Part shown: positions 9,081 to 17,760 of the stretch, piece by piece
Layout: the number at the start of each line of letters is the position of its first letter
Position numbering within the stretch: the first letter of the stretch is position 1
Assembly: GCA_020438845.1 (NCBI GenBank)
Contig: JAGQTV010000111.1
Coordinates: 17,854 to 81,853 of the forward strand
From: Mycobacterium sp.
GTDB taxonomy: Bacteria > Actinomycetota > Actinomycetes > Mycobacteriales > Mycobacteriaceae
Length of the DNA: 64,000 nt
Direction: 5' to 3'
Notes under the pieces: model-generated
Databases searched by the model: none
Seen by the model: the letters and a program-made list of their open reading frames with translations, nothing else
Told to the model about the DNA's origin: nothing
Position numbers and translations under genes: made by a program

Positions 9081-10534
9081 TGACCCACAGAAACCGTGTG
9101 GCCGCCTTGGCTGCTGTGCTTGTGGCACTACTGACCGCCGGTGTGCTACTCGTGGTTCGCGACACTGTCCACAAGCCCACGAGGATCACCGCCTACTTCA
9201 CCAGTGCCACCTCGATCTACCCCGGTGACGACGTCCGAGTGGCGGGAGTAAAGGTCGGCAGCATCACCAACATCCAGGCGCAGGGCACCAAGGCCCGGAT
9301 GACTCTGGTGGTGAAGCCCGGCATTCCAGTCCCCGCCGACGCTCGCGCCGTCGTCGTCGCCCAGAATCTTGTGGGCGCCCGGTACGTCCAGCTGGCACCC
9401 GCCTTCGGTGCGGACGGGAAAACCAATGGGCCGACGATGCGCGACGGTGCGGTGATCGACGTCGACCGCACTGCGGTTCCGGTGGAGTGGGACGAGGTGA
9501 AGGCCCAGTTATACCGACTGGCAAGCGATCTCGGGCCGGGAGCCGACGCGTCGAGCTCGTCGCTGGGCCGATTGATCGACAGCGCCGCAACCGCCGTCGA
9601 CGGCAACGGGAACAAGCTGCGGCAGACCATCAAGCAGCTCTCGGAATTGAGTCGCATCCTCGCCGAAGGCAGCGGCAACATCGTCGACGTCATCAAGAAC
9701 TTGCAGACCTTCGTAACAGTCCTGCGGGACAGCAACATCCAGATCGTCGAGTTTCAGAACCGGCTGGCCACCGTGTCCAGCGTGCTCGACGGCAGCAGGT
9801 CGGATCTCGACGCGGCGCTGAACAACCTGTCGGTGGCCGTCGTCGACGTCAAGCGTTTCGTTGCCGGGAGCCGCAACCAAACCGCAGAGAGCATGGAACG
9901 ACTGGCCGATGTTTCCCGGAATCTCGTCGATAACCAGATGGCACTGAAGAACCTGTTACACGTTGCGCCCAACGCGATCGGCAATGCCTACAACATCTAT
10001 AACCCCGACATCCAAAGCGCACTGGGGGCATTCGCGCTCGCGAACTTCTCCAACCCGCTGCAGGTGGTGTGTGCGGCGATCGGAGCCGTGGAGAATTCCA
10101 CGGCGTCGGAGACCAGCAAACTGTGCTCGCAGTACCTCGGCCCCGCCCTGCGGCTGCTGAACTTCAACTACCTACCGGTTCCGTTCAACGCCTACCTGGG
10201 CAAGTCGCCGAGTCCGTGGAACCTGATCTACTCCGAACCGCAGCTGGCACCGGGTGGTGGCGGTACGCCGCCGTCGAACGAAATGCCGCCGCCCGTGTCG
10301 GCCTACACCGGGCTCAACGGAGACGTACCAGGCCCGGCAGGCTGGGGTCAGCCGGGCAGTGAACAGCACGGCGCCTACGCACCCGACGGACTGCCCGCCG
10401 ACCCGCAGCCCGCACTGTTCCCAGGTGCTCCAATCCCGCCGGGGGTGGTCCACGGCCCCGCAGCGGTCGGGCCCGGTCCTGCCGGACCGACAACGGTCGA
10501 GGGCATGCTGCTTCCGGCAGAAGGGGCGCCGTGA
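9077..10534 (+). CDS. mceD: MceD family protein
   Basis: Fourth Mce subunit, 485 residues from the ATG at 9077, overlapping the mceC stop (ATGATGA arrangement). It has an N-terminal anchor (VAALAAVLVALLTAGVLLVV), the MCE domain (SIYPGDDVRVAGVKVGSI; VVAQNLVGARYVQLAP), a helical domain (about residues 150-330) and a C-terminal block with Cys (LQVVCAAIGAVE; TSKLCSQYLGPALR). The last 80 or so residues are proline/glycine-rich, as is common in MceD. Upstream in-frame codons from 8999 lie inside mceC and are not taken as coding. Confidence 0.93.
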   Translation: MMTHRNRVAALAAVLVALLTAGVLLVVRDTVHKPTRITAYFTSATSIYPGDDVRVAGVKVGSITNIQAQGTKARMTLVVKPGIPVPADARAVVVAQNLVGARYVQLAPAFGADGKTNGPTMRDGAVIDVDRTAVPVEWDEVKAQLYRLASDLGPGADASSSSLGRLIDSAATAVDGNGNKLRQTIKQLSELSRILAEGSGNIVDVIKNLQTFVTVLRDSNIQIVEFQNRLATVSSVLDGSRSDLDAALNNLSVAVVDVKRFVAGSRNQTAESMERLADVSRNLVDNQMALKNLLHVAPNAIGNAYNIYNPDIQSALGAFALANFSNPLQVVCAAIGAVENSTASETSKLCSQYLGPALRLLNFNYLPVPFNAYLGKSPSPWNLIYSEPQLAPGGGGTPPSNEMPPPVSAYTGLNGDVPGPAGWGQPGSEQHGAYAPDGLPADPQPALFPGAPIPPGVVHGPAAVGPGPAGPTTVEGMLLPAEGAP

Positions 10535-11724
10535 TGTCCAGGGTGCACGGGATTCGGCGGGGTACTCTGCTGGCGAGGATTCTGGTCCCTGCTGTCCTCG
10601 TGGCTTCCAATGCGACCGGCTGCGCCTTCGGGGGGTTGAACTCACTACCACTGCCTGGCGCGGTGGGCCGCGGTCCGAATGCCACTCGATACCATGTCGA
10701 GCTGGCGAATGTCGCTACGCTGGAACCGAATTCACCGGTCATGGTTCGGGATGTCGTGGTCGGCAGCGTTGAGTCGATGAAGGTGCGGGACTGGCACGCC
10801 GACGTTGAGATCTCGGTTAAGCCGGGCGTGACGATCCCTGCCAACGCGGTGGCCACCGTCGGGCAGACGAGCCTTCTCGGTTCGATGCACCTGGCGCTCA
10901 ACCCGCCGCTGGGCCAGCCACCGAAGGGGCTGCTGGCCCCCGGAGCCACCCTGGGACTCAACGAGACCTCCACCTATCCCACCACCGAGCAGACATTGTC
11001 GGCTTTGTCGGTGGTGATCAACGGCGGGGGAGTCGGGCGACTGGGCGACATCATCACCGAACTCAACGCGGCCTTCGACGGCCATGCGGGCCAGATCCGC
11101 GACCTGCTGACCCGTCTGAATGACTTCGTGGGCATACTCGCCACCCAACGTGACAGCATCAACGCCTCGGTGAACTCGCTGAATCGGCTGGCCGGCACCT
11201 TCGCCGGTCAGCAGGACGTGCTCAGTCGTGCACTCGAGCGGATCCCTCCCGCGCTCGACGTGCTCATTGCCGAACGGCCAACCCTGACAACGGCGCTGGA
11301 GAAGCTGGGCGACTTCAGCGTTGTGGCCACCGGGCTGGTCAACGATACGCGGGCCGACCTGGTTCGGGACCTGCGAAACCTGGAGCCCACGCTGCGGGCG
11401 TTGGCCGACGTCGGCCCCGAACTCGACCGTGCGCTGGCGTACTTCACCGCGTTCCCGTACGGCCAGGCGACGATCGACCGCGCCATCAGGGGCGACTACC
11501 TCAACCAGTACATCGTCTTCGACTTCACCATCCCGCGGCTGAAGAGAACTCTGTTCCTCGGTACCAGCTGGGGACAGGAGGGTGCGAAACTCGTTCCAGC
11601 GCCGGGTGATCCGTGGTATGCCACCTACACCTACGATCCGTTGAACGCCCCGTTCAGTGCGCCACCTGCCGCAGTGGCGCCAATCCCCCCGCTCACGGAT
11701 CCGGCTCCGAGGGGCGGCAACTGA
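10534..11724 (+). CDS. mceE: MceE family lipoprotein (LprK/LprN type)
   Basis: Fifth Mce subunit, and the one normally lipidated. The start is ATG 10534, overlapping the mceD stop (TGATG); a GTG one codon earlier is also possible. A signal peptide ends in a Cys in a lipobox-like context (NATGCAFGG, about residue 31). The MCE domain follows (LEPNSPVMVRDVVVGSVESM; TSLLGSMHLALNPP), then a helical region and the conserved end LNQYIVFDFTIPRLKRT. About 396 residues. Lipidation probably anchors the tube end to the envelope, as inferred from family knowledge. Confidence 0.93.
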   Translation: MSRVHGIRRGTLLARILVPAVLVASNATGCAFGGLNSLPLPGAVGRGPNATRYHVELANVATLEPNSPVMVRDVVVGSVESMKVRDWHADVEISVKPGVTIPANAVATVGQTSLLGSMHLALNPPLGQPPKGLLAPGATLGLNETSTYPTTEQTLSALSVVINGGGVGRLGDIITELNAAFDGHAGQIRDLLTRLNDFVGILATQRDSINASVNSLNRLAGTFAGQQDVLSRALERIPPALDVLIAERPTLTTALEKLGDFSVVATGLVNDTRADLVRDLRNLEPTLRALADVGPELDRALAYFTAFPYGQATIDRAIRGDYLNQYIVFDFTIPRLKRTLFLGTSWGQEGAKLVPAPGDPWYATYTYDPLNAPFSAPPAAVAPIPPLTDPAPRGGN

Positions 11725-13319
11725 TGCTGACGCGCTTCGTCCGAACCCAGTTAGCCATCTTCACCGTTGCCTCCATCGTCGGCATCGCCGCGATGGCGAT
11801 GGTCTATCTGCAGTTGCCGACCCTGCTGGGGATCGGCCGGATGACGGTGACGCTGGAACTGCCCAGAACCGGAGGGCTCTACCGCTTCGCCAACGTCACC
11901 TACCGCGGCGTGCAGATCGGCAAGGTGACCGATGTGCACGCCACCCGTTCGGGTGCCGAAGCCACACTGTCGCTGGCCGAATCACCGAAGATCCCGGCCG
12001 ATCTGCTGGCCAGCGTGCGCAGCGTTTCGGCGGTGGGGGAGCAGTTCGTCGACCTGCTGCCGCGCACCGACAACGGCCCATACCTCAGCGACGGTGCTGT
12101 GATCGGCGTTGCGGACACGGCTGTCCCACAGCAGGTCGGGCCGATGCTCGACCAGGTCAGCGCGCTGCTGGACACCATCCCCAAGGACAAGCTCGCCCGG
12201 TTGCTGGATGAATCGTTCACCGGGCTCAACGGGTCCGGTGACGAGCTCGGCGCCCTGCTGGACTCCTCGACGACGTTGTCACACGACTTCAAGTCCGTGG
12301 CGGAGCAGGTTCGTGCCCTGCTCGACGACAGCCGCCCTCTGCTGGACGGCCAACTTGCCTCCGCCGATGCGTTGCGCACCTGGGCGCGCAGCCTCGCCGG
12401 CGTCACCGGGCAGATCACTGCCGACGATGCGGCGGTTCGTGGAGTGCTGCGAAACGGACCCGGCGCCGTCGACGAAGCAGATCAGCTTCTTCAACAGGTG
12501 AAGCCGACCCTGCCGGTGCTGCTGGCCAACCTGACGACCGTCGGCCAGATCGCCGTCACCTACCACGCGTCGCTGGAACAACTGCTGGTCTTGCTGCCGC
12601 CGTACGTCGGTTCCGTTCAGGCCGTGGGTCTTCCGAACAATAACCCGGTCGGGTTCACCCAGGGCGACTTCACCTTGACCATCGGTGACCCGCCGGCCTG
12701 CACGGTCGGTTTCCTACCGCCCTCCTCCTGGCGGTCGCCGACGGATCTGTCCGACATCGACACTCCCGACGGCCTGTACTGCAAGCTTCCGCAGGACTCC
12801 CCGATCGCGGTGCGCGGCGCCCGCAACTACCCCTGCATGGGCCAGCCCGGGAAACGGGCCCCTACCGTGGAGATCTGCGAGAGCGACAAACCCTATGAAC
12901 CGTTGGCCATGCGCCAGCACGCACTCGGCCCCTACCCGATCGACCCGAGCCTACTCGCCCAAGGCATCCCGCCGGACGATCGAATCACTTTCCGCGAGCA
13001 CATTTTCGGGCCGCTGGAAGGTACTGCGGGACCGCCGCCCGGCGGTGACACGGCGATTGAACACGCTGCCGGCGGTCCGGCGATCGGGCCGGCCGCCGGC
13101 GCCACCCCCGCCGAGGCGCCGACTCCGCCGTCCCCGGACACGCCGCCGCTGGTAACCCCGAGTGGCTTCCACTCCGGGGCAGGCCCGTCAGTGGCGATTG
13201 CCACCTACGATCCCAAAACCGGGCAGTTCGCCACCCCGGACGGCGGCGTGGCGCGGCAGACCGATGTTGTCGCGCCCGTCGGTGAGCGGTCCTGGACCGA
13301 CCTGTTGCCGACCGGCTGA
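11724..13319 (+). CDS. mceF: MceF family protein
   Basis: Sixth and last Mce subunit, 531 residues from ATG 11724, overlapping the mceE stop (TGATG). N-terminal anchor (LAIFTVASIVGIAAMAMVYL), MCE domain (LYRFANVTYRGVQIGKVTDV; VRSVSAVGEQFVDLLP), helical region, then a conserved Cys-containing end (PPACTVGFLPPSSWRSP; DGLYCKLPQDSP; RNYPCMGQPGKRAPTVEIC). The final 100 residues are Ala/Pro/Gly-rich. The operon ends here, convergent with the next gene after seven bases; no mce-associated (mas) genes follow. Confidence 0.93.
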   Translation: MLTRFVRTQLAIFTVASIVGIAAMAMVYLQLPTLLGIGRMTVTLELPRTGGLYRFANVTYRGVQIGKVTDVHATRSGAEATLSLAESPKIPADLLASVRSVSAVGEQFVDLLPRTDNGPYLSDGAVIGVADTAVPQQVGPMLDQVSALLDTIPKDKLARLLDESFTGLNGSGDELGALLDSSTTLSHDFKSVAEQVRALLDDSRPLLDGQLASADALRTWARSLAGVTGQITADDAAVRGVLRNGPGAVDEADQLLQQVKPTLPVLLANLTTVGQIAVTYHASLEQLLVLLPPYVGSVQAVGLPNNNPVGFTQGDFTLTIGDPPACTVGFLPPSSWRSPTDLSDIDTPDGLYCKLPQDSPIAVRGARNYPCMGQPGKRAPTVEICESDKPYEPLAMRQHALGPYPIDPSLLAQGIPPDDRITFREHIFGPLEGTAGPPPGGDTAIEHAAGGPAIGPAAGATPAEAPTPPSPDTPPLVTPSGFHSGAGPSVAIATYDPKTGQFATPDGGVARQTDVVAPVGERSWTDLLPTG

Positions 13320-13326
13320 GTGGTTG

Positions 13327-13833
13327 TCAGGTCAGTTTGACCAGCTTGAACGGCATGGCAATGAACAACGACAGGCTGCGACCGCAGGCACCGCTGGGTC
13401 CGGTGGTGGCATCCTCTCCAACCAAGACGTTGGAGGTCGGGTCTGTGTAGCCGCCGTCGGGTGTCATCCTCTTGAACCGGAACACCTGGTAGCCGGGAGC
13501 CGACGAACCGTCCGGGCAGGGCATCCAATTCTCCACCACATGCTTGACGTACCACTCGCCGCTGGTCTGGTAGATCGGTGCGGTCCAGCCCTGGTCGCTG
13601 CTGACGGTGCCGGTGCATTCGGTCGGATAACTGCATTGCGAGGTGATCGTCCAGACGGCCCGCACGCTGCGTTCGTCGTGGAAGACATCATTGGTGCGGG
13701 CCCACTCTCCGTTGGAGGTGGCGGTGAACGTGCCGTTGAGCGCCCAGCCATCCGAGGCGCGGGCCAGTGGTGGCGGGGTCGCAGCGCAGGACATCACCGC
13801 AGTCGCCACCAGGGCGGCCAGAGTTGCCCGCAT
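13327..13833 (-). CDS. Exported protein of unknown function
   Basis: 168 residues with an N-terminal signal peptide (RATLAALVATAVMSCAATPPPLARA) and a mature part rich in Trp and Tyr. Cys pairs are visible (SQCSYPTECTG; WMPCPDGS; SGACGRS). The pattern (GTFTATSNGEWARTNDVF; VVENWMPCPDG; FRFKRM) resembles a family of small secreted mycobacterial proteins without known function. It converges on mceF and diverges from the cyclase-like gene. No function is assigned. Confidence 0.75.
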   Translation of the reverse strand: MRATLAALVATAVMSCAATPPPLARASDGWALNGTFTATSNGEWARTNDVFHDERSVRAVWTITSQCSYPTECTGTVSSDQGWTAPIYQTSGEWYVKHVVENWMPCPDGSSAPGYQVFRFKRMTPDGGYTDPTSNVLVGEDATTGPSGACGRSLSLFIAMPFKLVKLT

Positions 13834-13985
13834 ACGCAGAATTATTGCCTCTCCGCAGGGCGGGGATTGGGTGATCGGGCCAAGATAGGAGTGAACACGC
13901 TGACAACAACTGTCGCAGCAGCCACAGTGGTCACTCGGCTGCTAGCATTCTGCCTGGTCGTTTGCCGACCAGCGAAGGGAAGCCG

Positions 13986-16181
13986 ATGACCCAGCTGTCA
14001 GAACATGACGGAGCGACAACGGACCCTTCGGCTTCGGCGGCCAAACGCTCCAGATTTCCGATCGGCATTCCCGGTCGAGGTTTCCTCACCCGCATCAGCA
14101 TCCAGTCCAAACTCATCCTGATGCTGGCTTTGTGCACCATTCTGGCCGCGGCGATCGTCGGCGGAATTTCCTACCAGACCGGCCGTACCTCGTTGCGCGA
14201 GGCCGCTTTCAACCGGCTGACCGAGATTCGCGAGGCACAGAAACGCGCCATGATTTCTCAGCTGACCGACCTGAGAAACGCCTTGGTGACCTACACCAAC
14301 GGTTCCATGACCAAAGATGCCTTGCGCGAATTCAGTGCCGGCTTCGACCAGTTGTCGACTGCCACGATCACACCGGAGATGACCAAGGCGATCGACTCCT
14401 ACTACGACCTGTTCACCAAACAAACCGAGAAGTACAGCGGTGTCCGCCTGGACACCGGGGCACTGCTGCCCACGTCCAATGCCGAGCGTTATCTGCAGGC
14501 GTATTACAGCGCGCGACTGCCCACCAACGACGTCGCGATCGCAATGGATGACGCGCACGACGGCAGCGCCTGGTCTGCAGCCAACGCGAAATATCAGGGC
14601 TTCTATCGGGAGATCGTGACGAGGTTCGGTTTCGAGGACGCCCTGCTCATCGACCGTGCCGGCAACGTGGTCTATAGCGCCTTCAAGAACACCGACCTGG
14701 GCACCAACATCCTGAACGGTCCTTACGACGGCTCCAAATTGCGTGGCGCCTATCTCGAGGCGATGTCGAGCAACAGAGCCGACCGAGTGGCCGTCACCGA
14801 CTTCGAGTTCTACCAGCCCGCCAACATGGCTCCGACGGCCTGGTTGGTCGCGCCCGTTCCGCCCGACGGGAAGCCCGAGGGTGTTCTGGCCCTTCAATTT
14901 CCGATCACCAAGATCAACAAGGTGATGACGTTCGACAGACAGTGGCGCGAGGCCGGAATGGGAACGACCGGCGAGACGTTTTTGGCTGGCGAAGACTTCC
15001 TGATGCGGTCGGATTCCCGGATGTTCCTGGAAGATCCGCAGGAGTACCGCCAGAAAGTCATCGCCGCGGGCACTCCGCCCGATATTCCCGACCTTGCGAT
15101 CCGCCAGGGCGGCACCACCCTGGTTCAACCCGTCTCGGAGCGTGTGGGAAGACCGGCTCAAGAGGGGCACTCAGGCACTCTGATCACCAAAGACTATCTC
15201 GGTGAGGAGTGCCTACAGGCCTACGCGCCGATCGGCGAGCACGTCGGACTGCACTGGTCGATCATCGCCAAGATCAGCGCCAAGGAAGCGTTCGCCAGCG
15301 AAGCCACCTTCGCCCGGGTCGTGGTTCTGGCTACTACCGGGATAATTTTCGCGGTCTGTCTGCTAGCGGTCATTCTCGCCCAGGTTTTCCTGCGGCCGAT
15401 CCGCCGCCTCGAAACGGGCGTCCAGCGAATCAGCGCCGGAGACTACACGGTGGCGATTCCGGTGGAGACCCGCGACGAGATCGGCGACTTGACCGTGATG
15501 TTCAACGAGATGAGTGGCAGTCTGTCCGCCAAGGAAGACCTGCTCAATGAACAACGTGGTCAGATCAGGAACTTGCTCAACTCTTTTATGCCCGCAGCAA
15601 TCGCGGACAAACTGCGCCGCGGCGAGGAAGTCGGCGCCCGGGAACACCCCAATGTCACAGTCATTTACGCAACCGTCCTCGGTTTGGACCGGATTCAGGC
15701 GCAACTCGATTCCGGCGAGGCACTGAGCATCACCAACGAGATCAATCGTCAATTCGAGGCTGCGGCAGCGGACTACGACATCGACCGGATCCGTCCGGTG
15801 CGAAACGGATACCTCGGTAGTTGTGGGCTCCTTGTTCCGCGGTTGGACAATGCTCGACGGGTCGTCGACTTTGCGCGTGAGTGTGAGCGAATCGTCGAGC
15901 GGGTCAACGGTGATTCAGGACTGAACCTCGCGCTGTGCGCCGGGATCGATACCGGAAAGGTCAGCAGCGGTCTGATCGGACATCCGTCGACAGTGTTCGA
16001 TCTCTGGGGAAGCGCAGTAAACCTGGCCCACCGGATCAAAACCGGAGTGCCGGAATCCGGGGTCTACGTCTCTTCGCGGGTGCATGGCACCCTCGCGGAC
16101 ACAACGCCGTTCGTCTCTGCCGGGACGATCCCAGTTGACGGAGTCGACGAACCGATCTGGCGACTGCTGGAGCAGCAGTAA
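13986..16181 (+). CDS. Receptor-type class III cyclase-like protein, catalytic metal site lost
   Basis: 731 residues from ATG 13986 (good ribosome site AAGGGA). Order: cytoplasmic N-terminus, membrane span about 42-62, large exported sensor domain to about 440 (Cache-like by architecture), second span 445-468, HAMP linker (RPIRRLETGVQRISAGDY; ETRDEIGDLTVMFNEM), then a class III cyclase fold from about 557. The two metal-binding Asp are replaced: Thr563 in YATVLG and Asn607 in VRNGY; the purine-selecting Lys is Arg603. Asp672, Asn679 and Arg683 (FDLWG, NLAHR) remain. It is probably not an active cyclase. Its stop overlaps the MscS gene; the pair matches Rv2435c-Rv2434c as I recall them. Confidence 0.88.
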   Translation: MTQLSEHDGATTDPSASAAKRSRFPIGIPGRGFLTRISIQSKLILMLALCTILAAAIVGGISYQTGRTSLREAAFNRLTEIREAQKRAMISQLTDLRNALVTYTNGSMTKDALREFSAGFDQLSTATITPEMTKAIDSYYDLFTKQTEKYSGVRLDTGALLPTSNAERYLQAYYSARLPTNDVAIAMDDAHDGSAWSAANAKYQGFYREIVTRFGFEDALLIDRAGNVVYSAFKNTDLGTNILNGPYDGSKLRGAYLEAMSSNRADRVAVTDFEFYQPANMAPTAWLVAPVPPDGKPEGVLALQFPITKINKVMTFDRQWREAGMGTTGETFLAGEDFLMRSDSRMFLEDPQEYRQKVIAAGTPPDIPDLAIRQGGTTLVQPVSERVGRPAQEGHSGTLITKDYLGEECLQAYAPIGEHVGLHWSIIAKISAKEAFASEATFARVVVLATTGIIFAVCLLAVILAQVFLRPIRRLETGVQRISAGDYTVAIPVETRDEIGDLTVMFNEMSGSLSAKEDLLNEQRGQIRNLLNSFMPAAIADKLRRGEEVGAREHPNVTVIYATVLGLDRIQAQLDSGEALSITNEINRQFEAAAADYDIDRIRPVRNGYLGSCGLLVPRLDNARRVVDFARECERIVERVNGDSGLNLALCAGIDTGKVSSGLIGHPSTVFDLWGSAVNLAHRIKTGVPESGVYVSSRVHGTLADTTPFVSAGTIPVDGVDEPIWRLLEQQ

Positions 16182-17674
16182 TGGCCAGCGTGCTCACCGC
16201 CCCCTGGTTCTACTGGGCCGTCGGCATAGCCCTCGGTTTCCCACTGGTGTTGATCCTGACCACCGAATGGCAACAAGCCCTACGCCGTCGAGGCAGTCCA
16301 CTGCTGCGACCCGTCACGATGCTGCGCAATCTGCTGGTGCCCCTGGGTGCGTTGCTGATGGCCATGGTCGGGGCCACTCAGATGCCGTTTGCATCCATGC
16401 CGGTCCGCTTGGTCGGCACGGTGGTGGCCGTACTGGTACTCATGCTTCTGCTCGCAGGCATCCGGGCCTCGGTGTTTTCCAATGCCCCCGAAGACAGTTG
16501 GCGACATCGCATCCCGGCCATCTTTCTCGACGTCAGCAGGTTCGGACTGATCGCGATCGGCACCGGACTGATCCTGGCCTACATTTGGGGCGCCCACATC
16601 GGCGGGTTGTTCACCGCGCTGGGTATCGGGTCGATCGTGATCGGTCTTACGCTTCAGAACTCCGTCGGTCAGATCATCTCCGGGCTGCTCATGCTCTTCG
16701 AGCAGCCGTTCCGGATCGGGGACTACATCCAGACCGACAAGGCACAAGGGCGAGTCACGGAGGTCAACTGGCGGGCAGTTCACGTCAAGACCGCCACCGG
16801 CACGCAGATCATGCCGAATTCCGTGCTCGCCGCAGCCGCCTTCACCAATCTGAGTCGGCCTGCCGGAGAGTTCGCGATCCGGGTGACCAGTGTGTTCGCT
16901 ATTGAGGATCGGCCGGACCAGGTGTGCGACATGTTGGCTCGGGTGGCATCCCAGGTGCCCGAGTGCCACCCGGACTTGGCCCCGATCGCCGTTCCGATGG
17001 GAACAATGCAGTACCGCACCAAGATCCCGCTGCGCTCACCGGCAGATGACAGCGATGCGGAAGCAACCTTCCTGCGCTGGATTTGGTATGCCGCCCGGCG
17101 GGAGGGCTTGCACCTGGACGAGGCCGAGGATTCCTTCTCCGACCCGGAGTCGGTTGCCGCGGCGATCCGGACGGTCGTCGCACCGACCCTGCAGATGACC
17201 CCCCAGCAGCAGAAAGCCATGATTCCGCATGCGGTCATTCAACGTTTCGGCGCCGGGGAACTCGTTCTCGAAGATGGCATTGTGCCCGATGCCATGTCGT
17301 TCATTCTGGCAGGTGAGGTGCGATTGACTGCTGACGTCGAAGACGGAACCCGCGCCGTGGTGGGGACCATCGAGCAGGGATCCTTCTTCGGGCAGAGCAC
17401 TCTTACCCGCCAACCGGTTACCGGTTCGATGTTCGCACTGACCGAATTGACAGTCGTGCGCGTTCAGCGCGAGGCGATCGAGAAGGTCTTGCATGCCAAC
17501 CCGGTTCTATTGCAAGAGTTCGGCCGTGCCATCGACGAACGCCGCAAGCGGGTTCAGATGGTGCTTGCCGACGCCGAATCCGACACCGACACCGACCCCG
17601 CCACGGCGAGCACGCAATCGGCCAGCCAAGCGGGCGATGCAGCCGTGAGCTCCGCCGTCGACTCCGGGTCTTAA
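16181..17674 (+). CDS. MscS-family mechanosensitive channel with C-terminal cyclic-nucleotide-binding-like domain
   Basis: 497 residues; the ATG shares its A with the TAA of the cyclase-like gene. The N-terminal half has three or four membrane spans and the MscS pore/beta region (GLTLQNSVGQIISGLLMLFEQPF; IGDYIQTDKAQGRVTEVNWR; IMPNSVLAAAAFTNLSR). The C-terminal half (about 340-460) is a CNB fold (FGAGELVLEDG; GSFFGQSTL). Its phosphate cassette is altered: the key Glu is Gln405 and the key Arg position after Pro412 is Val413. It may gate ion or solute release under osmotic stress, tuned by the partner protein rather than by classic cAMP binding (inference). Confidence 0.9.
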   Translation: MASVLTAPWFYWAVGIALGFPLVLILTTEWQQALRRRGSPLLRPVTMLRNLLVPLGALLMAMVGATQMPFASMPVRLVGTVVAVLVLMLLLAGIRASVFSNAPEDSWRHRIPAIFLDVSRFGLIAIGTGLILAYIWGAHIGGLFTALGIGSIVIGLTLQNSVGQIISGLLMLFEQPFRIGDYIQTDKAQGRVTEVNWRAVHVKTATGTQIMPNSVLAAAAFTNLSRPAGEFAIRVTSVFAIEDRPDQVCDMLARVASQVPECHPDLAPIAVPMGTMQYRTKIPLRSPADDSDAEATFLRWIWYAARREGLHLDEAEDSFSDPESVAAAIRTVVAPTLQMTPQQQKAMIPHAVIQRFGAGELVLEDGIVPDAMSFILAGEVRLTADVEDGTRAVVGTIEQGSFFGQSTLTRQPVTGSMFALTELTVVRVQREAIEKVLHANPVLLQEFGRAIDERRKRVQMVLADAESDTDTDPATASTQSASQAGDAAVSSAVDSGS

Positions 17675-17697
17675 CGGGGCGATTGGCTGGGACCGGT

Positions 17698-17732
17698 CAT
17701 GGGGACTTCATGGGGGACTTCATGGGGGACAC
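17698..17732 (+). repeat. Short tandem repeat upstream of the hydrolase gene
   Basis: Three near-identical units of catgggggactt (11, 12 and 12 bases, starting 17698, 17709 and 17721) lie 30 to 60 bases before the chosen ATG at 17761. Each unit contains an in-frame ATG, so the repeat could encode a Met-Gly-Asp-Phe N-terminal extension or form part of the leader. Confidence 0.85.
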
Positions 17733-17760
17733 TGACAAGAGACCCCTGGGGAGGTATGTG

